Assembly (NCBI GenBank): GCA_005281725.1 | Contig: SSBO01000070.1 | Span: 1 to 14,153, forward strand | DNA: 14,153 nucleotides | Direction: 5' to 3' | Source: Wuchereria bancrofti | Lineage: Eukaryota; Nematoda; Chromadorea; Rhabditida; Onchocercidae | Shown here: piece by piece, positions 7,659 to 14,153 of the stretch | How the letters are laid out: each line of letters begins with the position of its first letter | How positions within the stretch are numbered: the first letter of the stretch is position 1 | Notes under the pieces: model-generated | Database searches by the model: none | Told to the model about the DNA's origin: nothing | Seen by the model: the letters and a program-made list of their open reading frames with translations, nothing else | Position numbers and translations under genes: made by a program

Positions 7659-7943
7659 CTATGGGCAATCTGAAATACTCATATAATGTATCACTTTTTT
7701 CTTTTGTAAATCAAGAAGTTTAAACTGCTCTTTATTATCACCATGCATAAAACTGAGTCTCATTATGATGTAATATGTTGAACCATTGGATTGGACTGAT
7801 AACAACCAAGAAGGTATTCTTTCATGTCTCTTACACCGGTGAAAACCGTGATAGATGATTGTAACGAAGTGACTACTGGTTAATTTTCTAAACTGTTTTA
7901 AGATCTTGCGAATGAAATCAAAAATAATATGCAAAAATATCAT
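7659..7943 (-). CDS. ATG-started 94-codon frame, unknown
   Basis: On the minus strand an ATG opens a frame running to TAG, starting MIFLHIIFDFIRKILKQFRK and ending near KKKVIHYMSISDCP. The first 17 residues are hydrophobic enough for a signal or anchor segment. The middle (HGFHRCKRHERIPSW) is basic, and the C-terminal third is charged and soluble-looking. One uninterrupted frame of this length could arise about once by chance in a window like this. A donor-like CGGT|GTAAGA lies inside it, so it may instead be an exon with a downstream partner. No family is recognised. Confidence 0.22.
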   Translation of the reverse strand: MIFLHIIFDFIRKILKQFRKLTSSHFVTIIYHGFHRCKRHERIPSWLLSVQSNGSTYYIIMRLSFMHGDNKEQFKLLDLQKKKVIHYMSISDCP

Positions 7944-8210
7944 GTCAATTTAGTTAGGGGATGAAAATATTACCATTAAGTTAAATTGAAGCAGTAAAAG
8001 GCAAGCAATCATTTTGCAAGCTTGTCTGCATACTATGGAGTATTACAGTTGTTAGTGTGTGTGCGCATTATTTAACACGTTGAAAGTTTTTTAGAAACTT
8101 TTTTAATCTAAGTATTCCTACAAGCAACTAAGATATGTTAAACCCATGTAAAAAGTAAAGATCATTCGATAGACAGCTCTTCACTGTAATCATTTGCTTG
8201 CTGTAAGCCA
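7944..8210. other. No gene seen
   Basis: AT-rich stretch with a small imperfect hairpin near 8080-8100 (AAAGTTT and AAACTTT arms). It would be the 5' flank of the plus-strand frame at 8211. No recognisable promoter element. Confidence 0.4.
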
Positions 8211-8435
8211 ATGCCCACCAAATACCCTTTGTCTGGGTCAGTCTTTGAGGACTGGCAGCTTCAATTCGCTGGTCTTGCATACTACTCATTCGTTCCCTTT
8301 CATTTATATCCTTTACTTGTTTTACGTATTCATTTATTTCTTCTGCTTCATCCTATACTCGTAGTTAGCCTATACGAAATTATCTGTATACTGTCAATAT
8401 ACACAATTACTTTGTGTATATTGACAGTAACGTAG
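8211..8435 (+). CDS. Possible small membrane protein, 74 codons
   Basis: An ATG opens a frame starting MPTKYPLSGSVFEDWQLQF and ending in TAG. The first 25 codons are richer in G and C than the flanks and read like coding sequence. From about residue 28 the peptide is almost continuously hydrophobic, enough for one or two membrane helices (VPFHLYPLLVLRIHLFLLL is one). The last 15 codons are formed by the perfect inverted repeat at 8389-8429, so the C-terminus may be a later insertion or a read-out of non-coding palindrome. No family is recognised. It could also be an exon fragment, since no splice partner is evident. Confidence 0.28.
   Translation: MPTKYPLSGSVFEDWQLQFAGLAYYSFVPFHLYPLLVLRIHLFLLLHPILVVSLYEIICILSIYTITLCILTVT
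8389..8429. repeat. Perfect 18-bp inverted repeat, 5-nt loop
   Basis: Arms 8389-8406 (TACTGTCAATATACACAA) and 8412-8429 are exact reverse complements around TTACT. It is the longest perfect palindrome I found in the window. It could be the remains of a small inverted-repeat element or a hairpin in the transcript. The total length (41 nt) is too short for a typical microRNA precursor. Confidence 0.9.
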
Positions 8436-9179
8436 TTTTTAGCGCATAAAATTACAGTCCATTATAGAAGACATTTGTCTATACAAATCCTTACAAATTC
8501 TCAACAGCTTGTCATTTACTTCAAAAAGTAAAATCATTTGTAATGCGCGAAATCGTGCATGTTCTGATGCTATCACTCTATCAGTATTTATCTTGATAAT
8601 TTATTAGTTTAGTTTGTAATAGTTATAGTTAACTGATAAAAATGAGAGGACAGTAACTTGCTGTGATACATAATAGCTACAATTTTTAATATACTTGTTT
8701 TTATGACAATGTAATTAAAATTTGATTAAAATTTGCTATTCTTCAGGATAAATTCAAGTGAGATATGTGTATGAACCAACCTAAACTATCTGTTATCCGC
8801 TCAACTATTGCCGCTGTAATCACTACTGCGCAAAAATTTATTCTCTTACCTATTTCCAAAGACACAGATTAGTATCGTTAATCGTTTGCGTGCTATAAAT
8901 GAAGTGAAATATTAAGGAATATTCCCTTGTATGGTCGAAAACAATGTCTGTTTTTTGGAATATTAGCTAATGATGTATGTGTTATAAAATATTAATTCCA
9001 ATTTAGTGCTTCACAATACAATTTCTAAATATTTTGCACAAAAAGAAAAAAATTGCAAAAAAAACTTATGTCGCTTGCTGGTATCAGTACTTCGAAAAGC
9101 TCGGATTGTTTTCTTGTACTTTGATCTTTATGTTTATAATTAAATTAAGAAAAGGTGGAGAAAAAATGTAGTCAAGAAG
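8436..9179. other. No gene seen
   Basis: AT-rich DNA with short open frames only. A loosely similar motif (AATCRTTTGCKTGCTRTAA) occurs near 8190 and 8879, too short to call a repeat family. No RNA gene and no good splice pairs found. Confidence 0.35.
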
Positions 9180-9343
9180 ATGATGACAACCGCAAATAAA
9201 ATTAATGACTTGTCTCGAATTCATCCTGCTAGATACTCACGATGGAATCGTTAAAGATTCTGCTCATCCATCGAAAGATTAGGGTGACGGAGGATTGGAT
9301 TACTTGTTCCCTGTCTATTTCTCGGCTTGGTAAAAACTTCTAA
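9180..9343 (+). pseudogene. Coding-like patch open in three frames
   Basis: This GC-richer patch has ATG-started frames in all three plus frames: 9180-9254 (MMTTANKINDLSRIHPARYS), 9205-9282 (MTCLEFILLDTHDGIVKDSA) and 9242-9343 (MESLKILLIHRKIRVTEDW). The middle one continues past a single TAG (9280-9282) as GDGGLDYLFPVYFSAW to TAA at 9331-9333. At most one can be real. The pattern suggests a short remnant of an exon that has picked up a stop or a frameshift. No family is recognised. Confidence 0.18.
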
Positions 9344-9452
9344 GAACTGCATTCTTGCATAAAACTTCAACATTCTTTAATAATTTTTTATGATAACAAG
9401 TTTTACGGTGATCGTTTCTTTTATGCCGCACAAATCAATTCCTTACAGATTT

Positions 9453-9525
9453 AAATCGTAATTTATCATTATCCCTTTGCTTGCTAATTTTAATCGTAAA
9501 TGATCGTAAAAATTTAATCGTAAAA
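9453..9525 (+). repeat. Cluster of four ATCGTAA motifs
   Basis: ATCGTAA with A-rich flanks occurs four times within about 70 bases (near 9454, 9493, 9503 and 9516). The spacing is irregular, so this is a motif cluster rather than a clean tandem array. It may reflect slippage, or binding sites for an unknown factor. Confidence 0.5.
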
Positions 9526-9637
9526 ACAGTAATAAATCCATCTTGTCACAGTTGGGAAGATGATTGATAAGAAATATATCAGCTGAGTGCATGTCATGAA
9601 AGTGCAGAAGGGTATGAAGAACATAAGAGACAAGAAG

Positions 9638-10104
9638 TTATAAATTATTCTCCTTAAATCTCTCCTTTCCTCCTCCGTCACTTATCCTTGTCAGGAGTGC
9701 TTGTCTTGTTTTATCATATAGAGTCCTTGTATAACTAACGCGAGCCAACATCATTTATCCCTAAACACAACTAATTGTCTGAGAGTTCTCAAAAATTTCT
9801 CTCTCACACTTTCACCCATTTTTTCTAACTTATTCACCTCATTAAACCTGGGCTTGTAAGGTGAATGAATCTATCGTAATTCAACTATTCAGCAACTTCC
9901 CTTAGGCCACTAACTCTACTACATTCGCCTTCTACTTTGATTAAATGTTATCTGGTTTTTTTCTCATCTCCACTTTCTCTAAACATCCTGCGATTCATTT
10001 TATCATCTATGACCATCGTTTATAATTCTTTCCAGTAGTCTCCACTGATGATCCCCTTTCACCCCTCTCTCCTTCAATTCAAATTTCTGCTTGTGATTCA
10101 TCAT
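9638..10104 (-). pseudogene. Broken coding-like region, unknown protein
   Basis: Read on the minus strand this purine-rich region shows successive protein-like frames: 10104-10003 (ATG start, containing FELKERGVKGDHQWRLLER), 9947-9885 (KVEGECSRVSGLREVAE then TAG), 9870-9751 (39 codons, containing KPRFNEVNKLEKMGESVREK) and 9754-9638 (ATG start, containing RVSYTRTLYDKTRQALLTR). The last two overlap by an ATGA, so one base shift would join them into about 77 codons. No donor or acceptor pair explains the breaks. The simplest reading is a gene or mobile-element ORF decayed by frameshifts and stops. Purine-rich DNA favours K, E, R and G residues, so chance cannot be excluded. No family is recognised. 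Confidence 0.3.
9940..9968 (+). repeat. 29-bp direct repeat, copy 1
   Basis: Starts ATTAAATGTTATCT and ends TTTTTTTCTCATC. It matches 10299-10327 at 27 of 29 positions, the two differences being adjacent (GG against AA). It lies inside the broken minus-strand region. Confidence 0.75.
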
Positions 10105-10298
10105 TAAGTCATTCCTTCTCTAAAATATTAGAACTTCAATTTCAATGCTTAATTCATACTCGAAATCTTCAACAATCACTTCACTTTCAATGAAGTAGTG
10201 AAATTTTTGGAAAGTAGAAGTTTGTAATTTTAGTAGTATATCTCAATGCTTTGTGTTTTGCGTTACTCTATGAAATTTATTGATTGCATCAATAAATC
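10105..10298. other. No gene seen
   Basis: Pyrimidine-rich then AT-rich. A short imperfect stem is formed around 10178-10201 (TCACTTCA with TGAAGTAGTGA). Nothing else is supported. Confidence 0.35.
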
Positions 10299-10327
10299 AT
10301 TAAATGTTATCTAATTTTTTTCTCATC
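10299..10327 (+). repeat. 29-bp direct repeat, copy 2
   Basis: Second copy of the repeat at 9940-9968, 359 bases downstream in the same orientation. The sequence outside the 29 bases does not match. Confidence 0.75.
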
Positions 10328-10614
10328 CCATCCATTATCTCCTAATTCGTTACCATTAACAAGATTCTATCCAATTATCGAAAACTATTTAATCACATGA
10401 GATATCACTATGTATTACACAAAAGGAGATTTTGACCAATTGCGCTTAGAGTGATGACTTTTAAGCGACAATAAAACGCCTGACATGCTTTTGCAAAAAA
10501 ATAATTTGTTTGTGCAAAACAATACAAAGCCACCTTCCTGTGAAGAAAAGTATGTGTAAAACAAACTGATATTGATGCATTAAATGATTTTCAATTTTTT
10601 TCTATTTTTTCAAG
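10328..10614. other. No gene seen
   Basis: AT-rich with A-runs. It ends in a long T-rich tract (near 10588-10614, closing TTTTTTCAAG) that could serve as a splice or trans-splice acceptor for the model that follows. Confidence 0.35.
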
Positions 10615-10626
10615 TTGTTTCATTTC

Positions 10627-11009
10627 ATGCAAGCAAGTATCACTTTGAACTTATTGGAAGCTAATTAAATTCCAGTTAAAGGGTATTGCCGTTATTGCTG
10701 TTGTAATCGCATGAGTTTGCCAGTCTATTCAAGTGTTGCTTTAAAAAGAGGGGACGATAAAGGATGTTTTTATTTAGAAGAAAAAAAAAATCATCGATTC
10801 CCTTTGGAACCAGTTAGTTTAAATAATTAATATATCATCCAATTTTTTCATATATCCAATTTTTTTTAGAGAGAATAGCTTTTTGTTTGTTCGTCTGTTC
10901 GATGATTCTATGTTTATTTGATCATTTATTTTCTTATAATATCCTCATTTTTTCGACCTATAATAATTCATTGAAAGTAGTCCTAAATAATTTTTATTTT
11001 ATTTTGTGA
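10627..11009 (+). CDS. Three-exon model: Cys-rich then hydrophobic protein
   Basis: Proposed exons are 10627-10636, 10676-10816 and 10870-11009, with introns of 39 and 53 nt; the phases agree. The start is ATG (MQA), shortly after the acceptor-like tract ending at 10614. The middle exon reads KGYCRYCCCNRMSLPVYSS and then VALKRGDDKGCFYLEEKKNH, a CxxCCC cluster that could bind metal. The last exon is hydrophobic (RIAFCLFVCSMILCLF) and ends at TGA (11007-11009). Donors are A|GTATCA and the poor A|GTTTAA; acceptors are AAATTCCAG and TTTTTTTTAG. Without splicing the same frame runs 10615-10830 with one internal TAA (10666-10668). The 50-codon open stretch at 10676-10830 is the best supported part. 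No family is recognised. Confidence 0.28.
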
Positions 11010-11107
11010 TATTCTTGTATTTTCAACTTTCCTACATATAATATATTTTTAAGCACTAGAATGGGAATTCCTTGGTATATCTTTGTAGTTAAAACTAAAA
11101 GACTGTG

Positions 11108-11345
11108 CTATATTGTTTTTTTTTCAAAGACTGCAATTGTACCGTGAATGAATTCAAACTTTTTTTTGACTAAGGTTAACCAATAACCAATAATGAAACT
11201 AATTATTACTGAAACATTGCATTTGCAGATCTTTAAGAGAATGTTAGATGAATTAAGTAGCTTCCGAGAGTGAAAATCAATAAATTTTAATAGAAATTGT
11301 CGAAATCGTCGTGGAGTGTATTGATTGCCAGATATTTTATTTGAT
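11108..11345 (-). CDS. Open frame directly downstream of SL1-like sequence
   Basis: On the minus strand a frame stays open for 80 codons from a TTG within the SL1-like block (11348-11350, just right of this interval) to TAG at 11108-11110. It contains NQYTPRRFRQFLLKFIDFH, then a hydrophobic stretch NVSVIISFIIGYWLTLV, then a basic tail. There is no ATG in the frame, so as it stands it is not a complete gene. If the SL1-like block is a copied spliced leader, this would be the 5' part of the copied message. Runs of A on this strand (11160-11167 and 11116-11124) might be remnants of a poly(A) end, but target-site duplications were not found. Confidence 0.2.
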
Positions 11346-11367
11346 TTCAAACTTGGGTAATTAAATC
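11346..11367 (-). other. SL1 spliced-leader-like sequence
   Basis: The minus strand carries TTTAATTACCCAAGTTTGA, 19 contiguous bases of the 22-base nematode SL1 leader. The full block matches at 20 of 22 positions; SL1 positions 2 and 22 are A instead of G. The next bases do not continue as the SL RNA intron (no GT after the leader), so this is not an intact SL RNA gene. A chance 19-base match in a window of this size is very unlikely. It supports a nematode origin and may mark a retroposed trans-spliced transcript. Confidence 0.85.
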
Positions 11368-11428
11368 AACAAAGCAGTGCGTAATGAAATAGCGGTAAGG
11401 TATTGTCGAAAGCTAACTCAAAACCTAG

Positions 11429-11530
11429 AAAGGAAGGAATGATCAAAGAGTGACCGAAAGGATGAATCCCAAGAATGAATGCCCAAAAAACCTTTTCGAG
11501 GAATGTCTATTAGCTTATATACCGAACTGA
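11429..11530 (+). CDS. Short coding-like frame, unknown
   Basis: Between TAG (11426-11428) and TGA (11528-11530) a 33-codon frame includes an ATG at 11462 and reads MNPKNECPKNLFEECLLAY. It is better balanced than the surrounding AT-rich translation. No pyrimidine-rich acceptor precedes it and no donor follows before the stop. It may be an exon remnant belonging with the plus-strand frames at 11762 and 11999. Confidence 0.18.
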   Translation, partial: KGRNDQRVTERMNPKNECPKNLFEECLLAYIPN

Positions 11531-11761
11531 ATAACAGTTGGGATCTAGGGGAGAGATTTGATTTATGAAAAACAAAGATTATTAACAGCTGGTCTTTTGT
11601 AGTGAGAAAGAGAAAGTAATAAACTTAATGGATTAAAGAGATTAATTATAGATGCGAAATTATTTGGTGATTGATTGATCAAACAGCTGGCAAAGGATAT
11701 TAGAATTTGAATGTAATTTAAGTGTGCCGTTTTTACGACAGAAATGATTAAAAATATGTAG

Positions 11762-11884
11762 CTGAGCTCATCAGTTCATCGACTTTTTAACTAGATGAAA
11801 GAATTTCCTTGGCTAGATCTTTATAGTCGAAGTGGCTATTAGCAGCAATTCTTGCAGTGCCTTATCAAGCCTTATTATATCTAA
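11762..11884 (+). pseudogene. Coding-like frame interrupted by two TAG codons
   Basis: One frame reads LSSSVHRLFN, TAG, MKEFPWLDLYSRSGY, TAG, QQFLQCLIKPYYI, TAA. The three pieces are in the same phase, so only the TAG codons (11792-11794 and 11840-11842) interrupt it. A decayed exon is one reading; chance is another. The second TAG is part of TTAGCAG, which could be an acceptor, but no donor lies at a workable distance. Confidence 0.18.
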
Positions 11885-11998
11885 AGCTAAGTGCTGATTA
11901 ATGAGGTTTGAAAAACTTCACTTAAAGTATGCAAAAACAATAGTTTGCGAGAATAATATCATCGACGATGACAAAAATTAATGAATAAAAGTTTTTAG

Positions 11999-12118
11999 GT
12001 CTTACGATTCAAAAATATTGTTGTCATTGGTGTCAGGAAGATGAGACCGGATTTAGTCATCGTAACTGCTGTAGGAATTAAATCAGATTTATTTAGTTTA
12101 CATTTAACAATTAAATAA
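11999..12118 (+). CDS. Possible terminal exon, 39 codons
   Basis: An acceptor-like AAGTTTTTAG is followed immediately by an open frame that runs to TAA (12116-12118). It begins VLRFKNIVVIGVRKMRPDL and continues VIVTAVGIKSDLFSLHLTIK. The frame is closed just upstream by the TAG of the acceptor itself, as expected for an exon start. The alternation of valine and isoleucine with charged residues is more protein-like than the AT-driven translations around it. The upstream exon is not identified; 11429-11530 and 11762-11884 on the same strand are possible parts of the same decayed or fragmented gene. No family is recognised. Confidence 0.28.
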   Translation, partial: VLRFKNIVVIGVRKMRPDLVIVTAVGIKSDLFSLHLTIK

Positions 12119-12675
12119 TGGATTACCATTATTATTAGCACTCTTTTGAATTACTTTCTTATCCGAATATCACTATATTTTTACATTCAATTCAAGTGTC
12201 TTATTTTTTATTCAAAGATTTCATCCATTTCTCTGACAGCTAAGATTTCAACAATGCAGCAAAAATTATGCTCAGAATTAATGCTTACCAAAAATTGTAA
12301 TTGTTAAATGACCAAAATGGCATATCTACAAGTATAAAGAACCACCTGACATCCTATACATTTGTTTAATAACTTAAGAACTGTTAGTGTTAAAATTCAA
12401 TTGCTAACACTGAGCAGAATAATAAGTGAAGACTTCAAAACAGGCAGTTCTGGAATTTCGAATATTCCCCGAACTTATTAAATTAAAAATGCAGCCGTCT
12501 TTTACTAATAATAGCGATCATCAAGGAAAAAAATCAGACAATTCAACAAATAATTAAAACTTATTTGTTGAACTGTAAAGAATTGAAATTAAAGAGCAAT
12601 TTCAAAATCCAATGAATCCTTGCTATCACTTAACTCGAAATAATACACAACAAAAGACAAGAAGGACATTGTTTA
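12119..12675. other. No gene seen; one hairpin
   Basis: AT-rich, with short frames only. The one structure worth noting is the stem at 12538-12576, listed separately. Confidence 0.35.
12538..12576. repeat. Hairpin, 11 bp perfect plus 3 bp after a mismatch
   Basis: Arms 12542-12552 (TTCAACAAATA) and 12562-12572 pair exactly around a 9-nt loop. Three more pairs form outside one mismatch (12538-12540 with 12574-12576). Confidence 0.75.
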
Positions 12676-12864
12676 TTAAGCCATCTTTGTGTTCTTCAGT
12701 TCTGATTCATGTATCATTACGACTATCTCCAATTTTGTAGTACAATATGCGTTGTCCTTTCTCTTCCTTCTCAATGAAATCAAATGCAACAGCAAATGGC
12801 TGATTCTAAGCAAAAGACGACAATGGCTTTTACTTTCTACTTCATTCTTTTTTATTTTTAACAT
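12676..12864 (-). CDS. ATG-started 62-codon frame, basic, unknown
   Basis: On the minus strand an ATG opens a frame starting MLKIKKNEVESKSHCRLLLR, then a leucine-rich stretch (ISHLLLHLISLRRKRKD), and ends HESELKNTKMA before TAA. It is rich in lysine and arginine. No splice sites or promoter are evident, and a frame of this length is not rare by chance here. No family is recognised. Confidence 0.2.
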   Translation of the reverse strand: MLKIKKNEVESKSHCRLLLRISHLLLHLISLRRKRKDNAYCTTKLEIVVMIHESELKNTKMA

Positions 12865-13312
12865 TTAAGATGTATTATCAGTGATCTTTAAAGTGCACTA
12901 TTATGGCTTGCAACTTGACTAACATTGCCTCATCCAAATCAAGTAAAGCAGTTTTCAAATTTCATTAAATCAAACGAAGAAATGACAGTCATCGCTATCA
13001 TTGCGATTTCTACTCGGTAATGTTATAAATTTTCCATTCTTCATTTTCTCCTATTCCTTTCCCGCTTTCTTTCAAATTTCCAAATGAAGAGAATCAATGC
13101 GGGGTATCCATACATCACCAATCATTTTTTTTAAACAACCAGTAGTAGTACAACCAGTATACTGCTGTTGAATGATTTGATTTCATTCTCTTTGAATGAT
13201 TTGTACTCTCTTCCACACATACTTTTCTTGTGTATCAAACGTTCGTTTCCGCGATGGCATTTTTTCTTTTTCACTTTTTTTCTCACCTTTTTGAAATTTT
13301 CTGATTTTATAG
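12865..13312. other. No gene seen
   Basis: AT-rich, with a pyrimidine-rich run toward the right end (13260-13312). That run ends in TTTTATAG and could be the acceptor for the small purine-rich exon candidate that follows. Confidence 0.35.
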
Positions 13313-13348
13313 AAGATAGAGGAAAAGAGAAAGAAGAAGTTTAAAAAG
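13313..13348 (+). CDS. Possible 36-nt lysine-rich micro-exon
   Basis: The sequence lies between a good acceptor (GATTTTATAG) and a good donor (AAG|GTAGGA). It is 36 nt long with both ends in phase 0 and would encode KIEEKRKKKFKK. It is also just a purine-rich tract opposite a pyrimidine-rich one, so the splice-site fit is the only argument. No neighbouring exon is tied to it. Confidence 0.15.
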
Positions 13349-13456
13349 GTAGGAAGAGTACTATAATCGTTAACTGTGTAATGATAGTGACAACATGCTT
13401 CTATTATTCTAAAAAATTTTTGGAAATGTCGTCGGCGGCTTTTTAATTTTTTTATT

Positions 13457-13907
13457 ATGTTATCGGCGAATTGTTTGGTTTATTGGAAGAGTAGGTAAGA
13501 TTTGTTGCTCTTTCTATGATAACACGTTGTTTAGACTAATTAACAAGAATGTATTCATCCACTTAATCAATTGTGTTTTTAGTAATAAATATCTATTAAA
13601 CTTTCATCAAGATGTTAAAGTTACTGAAATTTAAATTTCATTTGAATCGATGGAAGTAGAATGAATGCTGCGTGAGGTATTTTACCATCTATTGGTATTT
13701 TCCGAGATTTCTTAGCTAATTCTTTATTTCTACGAAATCATCTGTTCCAAATGAAAACAATGAAAATACAAATGAAAAATTTTTAATCTCTTCCATCAAA
13801 TTATGTTTCACCGACTTCTTTCGGATTTTTTCCTACCTAATGTTTGCAGATTTTTGTTGAAATTTTGCAGAAATCATCACAGTGATAACTTTGCTACACC
13901 TTTTTAG
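13457..13907 (+). CDS. Possible two-exon small gene
   Basis: An ATG at 13457 opens MLSANCLVYWKS, ending at a consensus donor AG|GTAAGA (13495). Joining to the acceptor TAATGTTTGCAG (13849) completes an AGA codon and continues FLLKFCRNHHSDNFATPF to TAG (13905-13907). The intron would be 356 nt and the protein 31 residues. The frame is also open upstream of the ATG back to a TGA at 13388-13390, so this could be an internal exon of a longer gene. No family is recognised. Confidence 0.2.
13625..13640. repeat. Perfect 16-bp palindrome
   Basis: TGAAATTTAAATTTCA reads the same on both strands. It lies inside the proposed intron at 13495-13849. It is AT-only except for the outer G and C, so a chance origin is likely. 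Confidence 0.8.
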
Positions 13908-14153
13908 TATTTTATAAATAAGTGATAACAGATATAAACATTTAAGCTATTACTTTATCACTTTACTGCATCACTTTAACACTCATTTCAAGAATAATAC
14001 TTTTGAAAACCAGAAATTACGATAGATGTGTTCTTTCCTGAACATTAAATTCAGAAAATGTACTGAAATGATAGAAAACATTTTCTAATAACGACCTTTC
14101 AAATGTTGAATAATTAACCAGATGAAGGCATTGCTAATGAACCTGATATTAAA
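13908..14153. other. No gene seen
   Basis: AT-rich right end of the window. The motif TTTATCACTTTACTGCATCACTTTAACACT has locally repeated ATCACTTTA words (near 13957 and 13971). Nothing else is supported. Confidence 0.35.

Noticed and set aside
13260..13350. Pyrimidine tract facing a purine tract as a long hairpin
   Set aside because: The complementarity is only compositional; no long exact stem is formed.

Overview
The window is AT-rich eukaryotic DNA and almost certainly nematode. It has no bacterial operons, ribosome binding sites, rRNA or tRNA genes. The best taxonomic marker is a 22-base block at 11346-11367 (minus strand) that matches the nematode spliced leader SL1 at 20 of 22 positions, 19 of them contiguous. 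Pyrimidine-rich tracts ending in TTTCAG, TTCCAG or TTTAG, several with a compatible donor nearby, agree with this. A spirurid or filarial worm would fit the composition, but the species cannot be read from the sequence.

Positions 1-5617 are mostly redundant. Four assembly pieces separated by single N bases (1038, 2601, 4333) overlap one another without visible difference: 268-1037 = 1039-1808; all of 1039-2600 = 2730-4291; 140-1037 = 2602-3499; 3573-4332 = 4334-5093. Each repeat boundary falls exactly on an N, so this is best read as unmerged contig overlap and not a biological tandem repeat. The unique sequence is 1-139 + 2602-4332 + 5094-5617, about 2.4 kb; about 3.2 kb is duplicate. A fourth N (5618) has no detectable overlap.

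From about 4.7 kb to 7.5 kb the plus strand carries short open stretches flanked by plausible splice sites. The best are a four-exon model at 7126-7491 (introns 47, 47 and 80 nt, all phase 0), a three-exon model at 5686-6046, and possible exons at 4925-4982, 5220-5294, 6602-6829 and 6850-6912. Further possible coding parts lie at 8211-8435 (+, hydrophobic), 10627-11009 (+, cysteine-rich then hydrophobic), 11999-12118 (+) and 13457-13907 (+). A minus-strand patch at 9638-10104 looks like a broken coding sequence. None of the predicted peptides is recognised, and in DNA this AT-rich many plausible-looking peptides arise by chance, so all gene calls have low to moderate confidence.

Non-coding structure includes a perfect 18-bp inverted repeat at 8389-8429, a perfect 14-bp hairpin at 6443-6473, a 15-pair stem at 7032-7075, a 25-bp tandem duplication inside the redundant block, and a 29-bp direct repeat at 9940 and 10299. 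The most interesting object is the isolated SL1-like sequence, which is not followed by the expected SL RNA body and may be the footprint of a trans-spliced message copied back into the genome.
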